A DNA stretch of 64,000 bases from Acetomicrobium thermoterrenum DSM 13490 (GTDB taxonomy: Bacteria > Synergistota > Synergistia > Synergistales > Acetomicrobiaceae): contig NZ_FNPD01000007.1 in assembly GCF_900107215.1 (NCBI RefSeq), positions 1-64,000 on the forward strand. Reading direction: 5' to 3'. A program made the position numbers and the translations under genes. Positions 1-7,605 of the stretch are shown one piece after another (position 1 is the stretch's first letter; every line of letters begins with the position of its first letter). The notes under the pieces are model-generated. The model saw only the letters and a program-made list of their open reading frames with translations, did not search any database and was not told the origin of the DNA.

Positions 1-690
1 TCCCTTATGACGTGCGGCCTCTTCGCTCAAGGCGTTATCCAAAGCCAGAGGTCCATCGATAATGCAGCCTTTTATCTGGTTTCGTCTGTTCATCTGGACC
101 AATGCGGCTGCATCAATCGTGCAGGGCATATCGGGATTTACTACCTCTACGGCGGCCAAGGCAGCGACCTTTGGCGTTTCGACGCCCAAACAATGATAAC
201 AGTAAACGGCGTTATTTACTATCGCCGCCTTCTCCTGAAGGCCGGGGTAGGTGTTGAGTCCCCCATCTGTAAGTCCTATAACTCTATCGAAGGCAGGAAC
301 CTCGAAAAGAAACAAATGAGAGAGCAGGTTCCCGCTCCTTAAGCCCCATTCTTTATTCAATACGGCCTTAAGCAGGGTAGAAGTCTTTATGAACCCCTTC
401 ATCAAAAGATCGCCATTTCCCGATGATACGGTTTGTACGGCCTTTGCGGCCGCTTCTTCCTCGCTTTTTGCTGAAATTATCTCGAAAGAAGATATGTCTA
501 TGCTCCTTTCCTCGGCGACCCTTGCTATCCTTCCCTTATCGCCGACCAAGGTAGCCTCAACTATTCCTTCTGAATTTGCCTTTTTGACCGCCTCAAGCAC
601 TTCTCCGTCCTCTGCTGCAGCGACGACAACTCTCATAACGGTGCCTTTCTTAGCCCTATCAAAGAGAAAATCGAGACTTTTAAAGGCCAA
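1..690 (-). CDS. ptb: Phosphate butyryltransferase, 3' end beyond left edge
   Basis: Transfers a (branched) acyl group between CoA and phosphate, supplying acyl-phosphate to the kinase encoded just upstream. The visible 230 codons start at a TTG preceded by GGGAGGTG. They begin MAFKSLDFLFDRAKKG and carry the family's features: an N-terminal EATLVGDKGRI stretch, a central DGGLNTYPGL and NAVYCYHCLGVETPKVA, then a CIIDGPLALDNALS segment close to the edge. Family members are about 300 residues, so roughly a quarter lies outside the window. It starts one base after the buk stop, so the two are translationally coupled in the order buk-ptb. Phosphate acetyltransferase is the main alternative family; the pairing with buk favours ptb. 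Confidence 0.85.
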   Translation of the reverse strand, partial: MAFKSLDFLFDRAKKGTVMRVVVAAAEDGEVLEAVKKANSEGIVEATLVGDKGRIARVAEERSIDISSFEIISAKSEEEAAAKAVQTVSSGNGDLLMKGFIKTSTLLKAVLNKEWGLRSGNLLSHLFLFEVPAFDRVIGLTDGGLNTYPGLQEKAAIVNNAVYCYHCLGVETPKVAALAAVEVVNPDMPCTIDAAALVQMNRRNQIKGCIIDGPLALDNALSEEAARHKG

Positions 691-691
691 A

Positions 692-1798
692 TTAAAGCAC
701 CTCCCTTTTTCTGTAATTTTCCACGACGTCAGCATAGGAAGACGACTTTTCTTCCCCCTTCAAAACCCTCAAGGCGTTCTCCGCTAAGGACTTCATTTCA
801 TTTTCCCCAGGATATACCAAAACGGGAGCTATCCACTGTACCCTTTCCGTTACCATGGCCACGAAGTCATCGTCGTAGGCCACGCCGCCGGTCATGATAA
901 TGGCGTCGACCTTGCCCTCCAATACGGCTGAATAGGAAGCGATCTCTTTGGCCACCTGCAAAGCCATTGCGTGGTATATCAATGCAGCCCCTTCGTCTCC
1001 CGCTTCAATGCGCTTCTTCACCTCACGAACGTCATTTGTACCGAGATAACCGACGAACCCCGAAACACCTGCAAGCTTTCGACGCAGTTCCTTCACGTTA
1101 TATTTGCCGCTATAGCAAAGCTTGACCAAATCGCCCGTGGGGACGGTCCCGGCACGCTCCGGGGAAAAAGGTCCGTTTTCGTTGGCATTGTTTAGATCCA
1201 CCATTCTGCCGTCCCTGTGGGCGCAGATCGTAAAGCCTCCTCCTAAATGGGCCACTATAAAGCGAAGTTTACGCCAATCCCCATCCAACTCCTTGGCCGC
1301 CTTACGCACTACTGATTTCACATTTAATGTATGGGCCAAGGAATACTTGGGAAGCTCCGGAAGACCCGTGATCCTTGCGATGTCATCCAATTCATCGGTA
1401 GCTACCGAATCGGCGATGAAGGCAGGGATATTTCTGGGTTGTGCTATAGAGTGGGCCATCAGCCCTCCTAAGTTAGATGCATGCTCCCATGGTTTGCAAC
1501 GCTTCAAATATTCGATCAACACCTCTTCTACCCGATAAACTCCACCAGGCATGGGCGGATCGACTATGCCTCCGCGCCCTATTACCGCATCGAGATCGTC
1601 GAAGGAATACCTTGCCTCTTTCAAGGCGTCTTCAAGGGCTTTTAATCTGAAGTCCAACTGGCTTATTACGCCATCGAACTCCGACAACTCTTCAAGGACG
1701 TGGGTTATGGTTTTTCTCCATGTTTCCACATCATCTTCATACCACGCTATCTTAGTGCTGGTAGAACCTGGATTTATGACCAATATATTAAAGGCCAC
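692..1798 (-). CDS. buk: Butyrate kinase (acyl-phosphate to acid plus ATP)
   Basis: ASKHA-fold acid kinase that makes ATP from butyryl- or branched acyl-phosphate. The ATP-binding signature NPGSTSTK sits at residues 9-16, AHLGGGFTICAH lies mid-protein, and GGVAYDD near the C-terminus is typical of buk. The 368-residue length matches the family (about 355-370). I place the start at GTG 1798, giving MAFNILVINPG, because GAGGAGG is six bases upstream of it; the ATG at 1804 directly abuts that Shine-Dalgarno. It is followed without a gap by ptb and preceded by a branched-chain aminotransferase, suggesting use in fermenting Val, Leu and Ile to branched fatty acids. Confidence 0.92.
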   Translation of the reverse strand: MAFNILVINPGSTSTKIAWYEDDVETWRKTITHVLEELSEFDGVISQLDFRLKALEDALKEARYSFDDLDAVIGRGGIVDPPMPGGVYRVEEVLIEYLKRCKPWEHASNLGGLMAHSIAQPRNIPAFIADSVATDELDDIARITGLPELPKYSLAHTLNVKSVVRKAAKELDGDWRKLRFIVAHLGGGFTICAHRDGRMVDLNNANENGPFSPERAGTVPTGDLVKLCYSGKYNVKELRRKLAGVSGFVGYLGTNDVREVKKRIEAGDEGAALIYHAMALQVAKEIASYSAVLEGKVDAIIMTGGVAYDDDFVAMVTERVQWIAPVLVYPGENEMKSLAENALRVLKGEEKSSSYADVVENYRKREVL

Positions 1799-1820
1799 AA
1801 CCATCCTCCTCTCTCGATAA

Positions 1821-1856
1821 GGGGCAAGACATCTTCAGTGCAGCATATCTTGCCCC
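1821..1856. other. Intercistronic hairpin between ilvE-like gene and buk
   Basis: A perfect 9-bp inverted repeat (GGGGCAAGA at 1821-1829, TCTTGCCCC at 1848-1856) with an 18-base loop lies between the aminotransferase stop and buk. No run of T follows on the minus strand, so it may be a processing or attenuation hairpin rather than a strong terminator. Confidence 0.4.
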
Positions 1857-1874
1857 GAAAAACCTGATTCGCAT

Positions 1875-2750
1875 TTACTTGTAAATGGGATATCCTTCAG
1901 AAGTTACCAGCTTGCGAAATTCTTCTCTGAGTTTCTCCGTGACAGGACCTGGCTTGCCATTGCCAATCTTTCTTCCATCTACCTCAACGACGGCAACCAT
2001 TTCGGCTGCAGTACCGGTGACGAAGGCTTCATCAGCAGTGTAAACGTCATATCTCGTAAGGAAAGTCTCCTCCACGGGGTAACCCAATTTCTTGGCCAAT
2101 TCTATAACGGCATTTCTCGTAACGCCGATCAAAATTCCAACAGCGGGGTGAGGGGTCTTAACTACACCGTTTTTAACCAAAAACACATTGTCGCCGGAGC
2201 CTTCCGTCAAATAACCTTCGCGGCTCATGCAGAAGCACTCTTGGGCTCCCGCAACTATCGATTCAATCTTGGCCATGATATTGGGAAGATAATTGCAGGT
2301 TTTAACTTGGGGAGGAAGCACCTCTCCGTAGTTTTTTCTCGTAGCTGCCGTAGCCGCCTTCAAGCCCTTCTGATAAAACTCCTCCGGGTAGAGGGCAATT
2401 TTATCGGCAATGCATACTACTGTCGCTTTTGGACACTTCCTTGGGTCCAAACCTAGGTCTCCCGTTCCTCTGCTCACGACCAACCTGATGTAGGCATCCT
2501 TGAGCTCATTTCTCCTGCAGGTTTCCGCGCAAACTTCCATCATTTCCTCTTTGGAGATGGGTATCTCCAGCCATATTGCCTTAGCCGAATCGTAGAGCCT
2601 GTCGATATGCTCTTCCAGCCTAAATATGCGCCCGGCGTAAGCTCTGATGCCCTCAAACACTCCGTCGCCATACAAAAAACCATGATCGTACACTGAGACC
2701 TTTGCTTCTTCCTTGGGAACATACTCTCCATTGACATATACTACAGTCAT
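1875..2750 (-). CDS. ilvE: Branched-chain amino acid aminotransferase (class IV)
   Basis: PLP-dependent fold-type IV transaminase interconverting Leu/Ile/Val and their 2-oxo acids. The predicted Schiff-base lysine is K150 in [12 protein letters not shown], and the class signature [17 protein letters not shown] contains the PLP-binding E183. [17 protein letters not shown] near residues 22-38 is typical of IlvE. The 291-residue length is slightly short of the common 300-310. I chose ATG 2750 ([10 protein letters not shown]) because GGAGGG lies nine bases upstream; an ATG 36 bases further out lacks such a site. Next to buk-ptb it could supply branched 2-oxo acids for fermentation. A D-amino-acid transaminase is the alternative within class IV. 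Confidence 0.85.
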   Translation of the reverse strand: MTVVYVNGEYVPKEEAKVSVYDHGFLYGDGVFEGIRAYAGRIFRLEEHIDRLYDSAKAIWLEIPISKEEMMEVCAETCRRNELKDAYIRLVVSRGTGDLGLDPRKCPKATVVCIADKIALYPEEFYQKGLKAATAATRKNYGEVLPPQVKTCNYLPNIMAKIESIVAGAQECFCMSREGYLTEGSGDNVFLVKNGVVKTPHPAVGILIGVTRNAVIELAKKLGYPVEETFLTRYDVYTADEAFVTGTAAEMVAVVEVDGRKIGNGKPGPVTEKLREEFRKLVTSEGYPIYK

Positions 2751-3007
2751 TACTCTTGTCCCTCCTTCATAATTTGTATTGCGCAATAATGCCTTTCAAA
2801 TATACATATTATAATAAAGTTTGATAAAAAAGTAGCCAGAATTTAATTGTTCTTCAGCAAAGTTGCGGGTCAATGTATGCCCAAGACACAAACCTGGGCC
2901 TTCAAGAAAAGTATATTGCTAGCCATGTTCAAAGGGCAATTTATTCGCTACAATAATTTTCGACGACCATGGTCGAATATATGGCATACAAAAAGAGGGG
3001 ACTGAAA

Positions 3008-3832
3008 TTGAAGCTTTGTTATTACAACGGCGAGTTTAAATCTCTCGGAGAAATCAGCATTCCCGTAACTGACTTTCTCGTACAAAGAGGCGTAGGTGTT
3101 TTTGACACATTGAGGACCTATCGGAAAAGACCCCATGCAATGTCGATCCATTTGAAAAGGCTGGAGGAATCATCCCATGCCCTGGGAATTAAACTTCCCT
3201 TGGATATACAACAAATCATCGGGGTCATCAGAAAAGGCATTGCAATGATGGATTGCGAAGAAGTTCAAATGCGAATTTACGTCTCGGGGGGAGATGTATT
3301 TGAAGATGGCCAATTTCCCAATCCAAGATTTTTTGTCATATTTGAACCGTTGGAAAAGGCACCAAGGGAAAATTACGAACGCGGGGTGGCTCTCGCCCCC
3401 ATAGATATGGACAGGCCTTTCCCGCACATAAAAAGCGTATTTTACCTCCCTGCATATGTTGGACGTAGGGACGATAAAGAGGCTTTGGAAGTTTTGTACT
3501 GTCCCGATGGAGAGATAACGGAATCTTCAAGCAGCAGCTTCTTCATGGTGATCGACGGCAGGATAGTCACAGCTCCTACAGAGAAGGTGCTCGACGGGGT
3601 AATGCGCCAAATTATCATTACACTAGCTGAAGAAAGCGGATTGAAGGTCGAGATGAGGTGCCCCCTGCTTTCCGAAGTATCAACAGCACAAGAAGCGTTC
3701 ATAACGGGGAGCATCAAGGAAATACTCCCCGTAAGAAGGATTGGAAGCCAGCATCTGGCACAGGTCAATGGCCCGGTAAGTCAATACCTTCAACACCTTT
3801 ATTCAGCAAAGATAGAAGATTATTTGGAATAG
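3008..3832 (+). CDS. Class IV aminotransferase paralog (aminodeoxychorismate lyase/BCAT-like)
   Basis: A second fold-type IV PLP enzyme, divergent from the neighbouring ilvE. The likely catalytic lysine is K142 in PHIKSVFYLPAY, and the PLP-phosphate region is EITESSSSSFF, with E172. VQRGVGVFDTLRTYR near residue 26 matches the family entrance motif. I put the start at TTG 3008 (MKLCYYNGEF), seven bases after AGAGGGG; this gives 274 residues, normal for PabC and D-amino-acid transaminases, whereas the upstream ATGs add a tail without homology. Substrate cannot be decided from sequence: 4-amino-4-deoxychorismate lyase, D-amino-acid or branched-chain transaminase are all possible. It is followed at 12 bases by a DedA gene. 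Confidence 0.75.
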   Translation: MKLCYYNGEFKSLGEISIPVTDFLVQRGVGVFDTLRTYRKRPHAMSIHLKRLEESSHALGIKLPLDIQQIIGVIRKGIAMMDCEEVQMRIYVSGGDVFEDGQFPNPRFFVIFEPLEKAPRENYERGVALAPIDMDRPFPHIKSVFYLPAYVGRRDDKEALEVLYCPDGEITESSSSSFFMVIDGRIVTAPTEKVLDGVMRQIIITLAEESGLKVEMRCPLLSEVSTAQEAFITGSIKEILPVRRIGSQHLAQVNGPVSQYLQHLYSAKIEDYLE

Positions 3833-3844
3833 GATGTTACACAG

Positions 3845-4465
3845 ATGCTTGAAGCTATAGTTATTTTTTTGGTGAACACCATAGGCCGCTTGGGGTATGT
3901 AGGGATAACGGCTTTGATGTTTTTGGAATCTTCTTTTTTCCCCTTTCCCAGCGAAGTTGTCGTGCCGCCGGCAGGCTTTTTGGCAGCCGAGGGCAAGATG
4001 TCACTGCCTGTAGTAATATTTTGCGGAGTCGCAGGAAGCTTATTAGGGGCGATATTCAACTATTATTTGGCTCTGAAACTGGGAAGATATTTTCTAATAA
4101 AATATGGCAAATATTTTTTTATCAGCGAAAAAAGCCTGAACAAAGCCGAAAACTTCTTTAAAAAGCACGGCGCCGTGAGCACATTCGTCGGAAGATTGCT
4201 GCCCGGCATCAGGCAGTACATATCGTTGCCGGCGGGTATAGCAAGGATGAGGTTGGACCTTTTTAGCTTATACACTTCACTGGGGGCCGGAATATGGGTG
4301 GTAGTGCTGGCCCTGCTCGGATATTACATAGGAAACAACAGAGAGCGGCTTCAGGAGACACTTCATTCAATTTCCGTGGCGCTTTTTTTCTTATGTGTAA
4401 CGATAATAGCGATATATGTATTATGGTACAGATCTAAGGCGAAGAAGCTCAAAGACACTCGCTAA
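3845..4465 (+). CDS. DedA-family integral membrane protein
   Basis: Polytopic inner-membrane protein of the DedA/VTT superfamily. Members are linked to undecaprenyl-phosphate or lipid scrambling and envelope homeostasis. The 206 residues show the family's landmarks: an N-terminal re-entrant region FLESSFFPFPSEVVVPPAGF with the conserved glutamate and prolines, and GRLLPGIRQYISLPAG with the conserved arginines, followed by three further hydrophobic segments and a basic tail. The length is typical (200-220). It begins 12 bases after the class IV aminotransferase and probably shares its transcript; it ends six bases before a convergent gene, with no room for a separate terminator. Confidence 0.88.
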   Translation: MLEAIVIFLVNTIGRLGYVGITALMFLESSFFPFPSEVVVPPAGFLAAEGKMSLPVVIFCGVAGSLLGAIFNYYLALKLGRYFLIKYGKYFFISEKSLNKAENFFKKHGAVSTFVGRLLPGIRQYISLPAGIARMRLDLFSLYTSLGAGIWVVVLALLGYYIGNNRERLQETLHSISVALFFLCVTIIAIYVLWYRSKAKKLKDTR

Positions 4466-4471
4466 TATCAA

Positions 4472-5095
4472 CTACTCGTTCGACAAATTGCCCTTGTCCT
4501 TTCTGTGTCCACTTTCTTCCCTTCTTATACTGATCGGACTCAGGATAACTCTGGCGTCAAACTCATCCCTTTTGGGAAATTCTGCCATGTTAAAGCAACT
4601 GATCACTATATGATCGGGGATGGCCAAAACCTTATCGGGCCTGTTCTTATGTCTTCTTAAAATTTCATCCAAGGGCAGGTCGAAGTAGATGGCCACGTTA
4701 AATCTATCGGGAACGATAAAGTCGGACCTTGATGCAGGCGTCAGATTCATTCTATCCACATATACGACCTCTTTCGTGCTTGACTTCAAAGCCTCAATAG
4801 CTTTTCTGCGTATCTCCGGCTCCTTAGGTCTCAGAACCTCATATATCCTTTCGAACCCGACGCCATTTTCTTCGGGGTGCATCTGAAGAAACAAGGATTT
4901 TCTTATTTCGTCCTGGGATATCATCTCGAAACTGCGAATTTTGCGAGACAGGTATAACCCCAGGCTCGTCTTTCCGCATCCTTGAGGCCCTATCGGGATC
5001 AAAGCTACGGGCTTTGGAGCGGCTATAGCAAAGGCCTTCGCCAAAAGAGCTATCTCCAGGAATTTTCTGACCCTAATTATGTTGAATTTTTTCAT
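4472..5095 (-). CDS. P-loop NTPase/kinase, zeta-toxin or polynucleotide-kinase-like
   Basis: A small AAA_33/zeta-like nucleotide-binding protein. Walker A is GPQGCGKTS at residues 36-44. A later EVVYVDRMNLTPASR segment resembles the Walker-B/acceptor region of polynucleotide kinases, and LPLDEILRRHKNRP looks like an arginine-bearing lid. ATG 5095 (MKKFNIIRV) is preceded by ATAGGTGGTG at five bases; an extension to 5161 would add a hydrophobic leader without a ribosome site. The length is 207 residues. No antitoxin-like partner is adjacent, so a toxin role is not supported. A kinase for RNA ends or a small metabolite is equally possible. Confidence 0.6.
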   Translation of the reverse strand: MKKFNIIRVRKFLEIALLAKAFAIAAPKPVALIPIGPQGCGKTSLGLYLSRKIRSFEMISQDEIRKSLFLQMHPEENGVGFERIYEVLRPKEPEIRRKAIEALKSSTKEVVYVDRMNLTPASRSDFIVPDRFNVAIYFDLPLDEILRRHKNRPDKVLAIPDHIVISCFNMAEFPKRDEFDARVILSPISIRREESGHRKDKGNLSNE

Positions 5096-5179
5096 CAAAA
5101 CACCACCTATCCCATTGCATATCAGGAAAACAAGCACTATAATTCTCGCAGAAAAAAGCATATACAGTCAAAAGATCTC

Positions 5180-5206
5180 ATTCCCTCAAAAAAGAGGGAA
5201 TTTTTT
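5180..5206 (+). terminator. Rho-independent terminator-like hairpin
   Basis: ATTCCCTC, a six-A loop, GAGGGAAT and then a run of six T on the + strand. The direction is rightward although no rightward gene ends nearby, so it may end antisense or leader transcription ahead of the ATP-grasp pseudogene. Confidence 0.55.
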
Positions 5207-5347
5207 AGTTGGGAGTTGAAATTTATATTTTAATATCGCTTATTGTAGTATTAAATTTTGCAAATAATTGTTAATACTGCAAAAAGAGGTGATACATACA
5301 AATAAGAGATTCATTTATATATTAAGCAATATAAAAACAAGTTACTA

Positions 5348-5369
5348 ACAACCCCTTTGGGGGGGTTGT
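5348..5369 (+). other. GC-rich leader hairpin before ATP-grasp pseudogene
   Basis: Arms ACAACCCC (5348-5355) and GGGGTTGT (5362-5369) with a six-base loop, about 30 bases upstream of the pseudogene start. No T tract follows. It could be an mRNA-stabilising or attenuation structure. Confidence 0.35.
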
Positions 5370-5401
5370 ATCTCATGCCTCAAGAAGAGGTGAATTAAAG
5401 G

Positions 5402-6462
5402 ATGGAAGATAAAGAATCAAGTCAAGAAGTTTCCCTACCGGTCAAGGTCATAGGCATCGCCTTCAATTTATAAAGGCCTACCTCAGAAGGCGACCCGAAT
5501 GACCTTTACGAGGAGTACGACTCTCAAAGTACTGTAGATGCTCTGGCAAAAGAAATAGAAAGTTTTGGATTTAAGACCCTTCTCTGCGAACAAAATGAGG
5601 ATCTGCCGTCGAAACTTGCAAATCAACGCCCGGACTTCATGTTCAATATTGCTGAAGGAATAGGCACAGAAAGGGGCAGAGAATCTCAAATACCCTGCCT
5701 GCTCGAATCCTTGGGGATCCCCTATAGCGGATCTGATCCCGTTTCTCTTGCAATATCTTTGGATAAATATCTCACGAATGTCGTTTTAAAAAGAGAAAAC
5801 GTCCCCGTGCCATTCATGACGCTCTTCAGAAGCGAAGATGACTTGCGCAATGTTGACATGTTGTTTCAGGATAACAACGAAACTTACATCGCAAAGCCCA
5901 GATGGGAAGGCTCATCCAAAGGCGTGTTCCGCGATTCCATATGTCGAAACCCGAATGAATTGAAACGAAATGTCTTGAGGATATTCGAGCGATACAGACA
6001 ACCCGCCATCATCGAAGCCTTTCTGCCCGGCATAGAGATAACAGCCGGCATCGTCGGCAACGGCAGGGATGCCCGTTTGTTGGGCATGATGAAGATTTCG
6101 GAACGAAAACCATCGGATGACGGCGTCTTTTTGTATTCTTTGGAACATAAAAGATATTGGCTGGAATGCATACTCTATGAAGGCCCTGAAGCTATAAACG
6201 AAAAGGTCCGACGTGAAGCTGCAATGATCGCTCTCGATGCATTTCATGCCTTGGAACTCAGGGATATAGCTCGCATCGACATGCAGATGGACGGACAAGG
6301 CCAACTGAGGGTCATAGATATCAACCCCTGCCGGGGCTTTCACCTTATTATAGCGACCTTCCAATTCTTTATTCCCTAAGCGGAGGCAACTATCACGACC
6401 TCATATCGCAAATTTTGCGTTCAGCCTTCAACCGCTACAGCTTGCCTTGGCTAGAGGGATAA
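5402..6462 (+). pseudogene. D-alanine-D-alanine ligase-like ATP-grasp gene, nonsense and frameshift
   Basis: ATP-grasp ligase of the Ddl type, with two visible lesions. From ATG 5402 the frame reads through 23 codons (ending GIAFNL) to an in-frame TAA at 5471-5473, exactly where Ddl-like proteins carry a lysine (NLKRP), so AAA to TAA is the simplest change. The same frame then runs from RPTSEGDPNDLYEEY through the ATP-grasp core: AKPRWEGSSKGV, PAIIEAFLPGIEITAGI and RIDMQMDGQGQLRVIDINP. At CCCC 6325-6328 one C is missing. Restoring it gives INPLPGLSPYYSDLP and a normal end SLPWLEG with TAA at 6460. Two independent lesions argue for true decay, though sequencing error cannot be excluded. It lies just upstream of a second damaged ATP-grasp gene. 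Confidence 0.8.
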
Positions 6463-6467
6463 CTACT

Positions 6468-6947
6468 ATGAGGATATTGATCGTAACTGCCAAAGAGGAT
6501 ACGGAAAGGCCGGATGTACTGGATACCCTGACCGTTAGATATATGGTCGCAAAGGCTCTCGCTTCTGTCGGACATAAGACGTATGTGCTCGGCGTCACCA
6601 AAAAGGATCTGAGGAGTTTTGATGTGCTGGAGAATAAGATAAAGCGTTTCCGGCCGGATTGTATATTCAATCTCTTCGAAGGATTTTCCGACGACAGCAA
6701 AAAAGAAGTATTGTTTGCGACCTTTTTGGAAAGCCTGAACATACCATTTACTGGAAACGGCTCTGCTGCCCTGCAAGCTTCCTTAGATAACTGCTCGAAG
6801 GAGGCAGGTTGCAGCTTGAGCCGCAAGAGCTTAAAAGAGAAGAGCGAAGGCATCAGTGGATGGAGGAAAAAGCGCAACCCCAAAACGCCCCTGATGCCCA
6901 ACGCTCCATCCCCGCAAGCAAGGACAAATAGGCTAGCGACAAATTAG
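6468..6947 (+). pseudogene. Second Ddl-like ATP-grasp gene, N-terminal fragment only
   Basis: From ATG 6468 (MRILIVTAKEDTERPDVLD) the product follows the N-terminal Ddl-like domain: YMVAKALASVGHKTYVLGV, RPDCIFNLFEGF, and LESLNIPFTGNGSAALQASLDN. Homology stops abruptly near 6795, where the ATP-grasp lysine and ATP-binding domains should begin. The remaining 50 codons (CSKEAGCSLSRKS...) are basic and unrelated to the family. In another frame the same DNA (about 6798-6931) reads as a highly charged, coding-like tail ending IPASKDK and TAG, so a deletion probably fused the ligase start to the 3' end of another gene. Start spacing to AGAGGG is about ten bases. Full Ddl proteins are 300-370 residues. 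Confidence 0.65.
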
Positions 6948-6970
6948 CTAAAAATTAGTTAAAAATGAAT

Positions 6971-7010
6971 AAAGACCAAGATTCGTAAAACCGAACCTCG
7001 GTCTTTATTT
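6971..7010 (+). terminator. Probable rho-independent terminator
   Basis: AAAGACC pairs with GGTCTTT at the base, and the inner arms AAGATTCG and CGAACCTC pair imperfectly, giving a stem of about 15 bp followed by ATTT. It closes the rightward ATP-grasp pseudogene block. Confidence 0.6.
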
Positions 7011-7058
7011 GCAAAATGCCATGTCGAACCTCGGACAGGGATTGCCCCTCCCGTTAAT

Positions 7059-7490
7059 TCACCTGACCGCTTCCCAGGGCTCAACAGGACCGGGAACGAC
7101 CTTCATTAAAGGGTGAGCGTCAGGAGCTTCTATTGAACAAAGCGAGCTATACCGACTCCTATCTCTTGTCTTGAGCTTGGCCAACAAATGCTTCCATTCG
7201 TAGCAAATCTGCCCGTCGGTCACGGAAATTAGCGGACATCTTTCGACGGGCAACAGCTTATTCTCGTCGAAGCGATAGTTTCGCGCACGACCTTCAAGGA
7301 GGACGAAATGTAAATAGGCATTTATCGCGCCCACAGGATCCGGTTGAGCGCGAAAACGTGCAAGCTGGGGATGATGGACGTAACCGCGAGTCTTTCCCTC
7401 CAATACCGCCTTGGCGAGCAGCCCCTCCCGCCACAGCGCCACCAGCCCTTTGCCATCAAGATAACGGGGATGCAACGACCAGATCCTCAT
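7059..7490 (-). CDS. Pyrimidine dimer DNA glycosylase family protein
   Basis: Small DNA-repair protein of the Pyr_excise (T4 endonuclease V-like) type. The 143 residues start MRIWSLHPRYLDGKGLVALW, contain ETRGY/HHPQL-type segments (TRGYVHHPQLARFRAQPDP), AINAYLHFVLLEGRARNYRFD and YEWKHLLAKL, and end HPLMKVVPGPVEPWE, all characteristic of bacterial members. It acts by excising UV photoproducts and nicking the backbone. It stands alone at the left edge of the defence-type island, about 115 bases from the DUF262 gene's 3' end, in the same direction. No strong Shine-Dalgarno is seen before ATG 7490, but the start matches the family. Confidence 0.8.
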   Translation of the reverse strand: MRIWSLHPRYLDGKGLVALWREGLLAKAVLEGKTRGYVHHPQLARFRAQPDPVGAINAYLHFVLLEGRARNYRFDENKLLPVERCPLISVTDGQICYEWKHLLAKLKTRDRSRYSSLCSIEAPDAHPLMKVVPGPVEPWEAVR

Positions 7491-7605
7491 GGATGATTAC
7501 CTATTAGACGGGCATGTAGATATGCATTTAAATTAGCGTGAGATATTGCCAAATTCATTGTCTTGTATCCATTTTATGGCATCCTCTATAGAGTAAAAAG
7601 CCCTT

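Larger units (their letters stand above)
5096..5401. other. Gene-free AT-rich leader region with palindromes
   Basis: This 306-base gap between the divergent kinase and the broken ATP-grasp gene contains a rightward terminator-like hairpin (5180-5206), an operator-like palindrome (AGTATTAA 5247-5254, TTAATACT 5271-5278) and a GC-rich hairpin with ACAACCCC/GGGGTTGT arms (5348-5369) just before the ATP-grasp start. I see no open reading frame or known riboswitch in it. Confidence 0.4.

Noticed and set aside
4472-5095. Zeta-type toxin of a toxin-antitoxin pair
   Set aside because: The P-loop fits, but no small antitoxin gene is adjacent and the start/leader region carries no partner reading frame.
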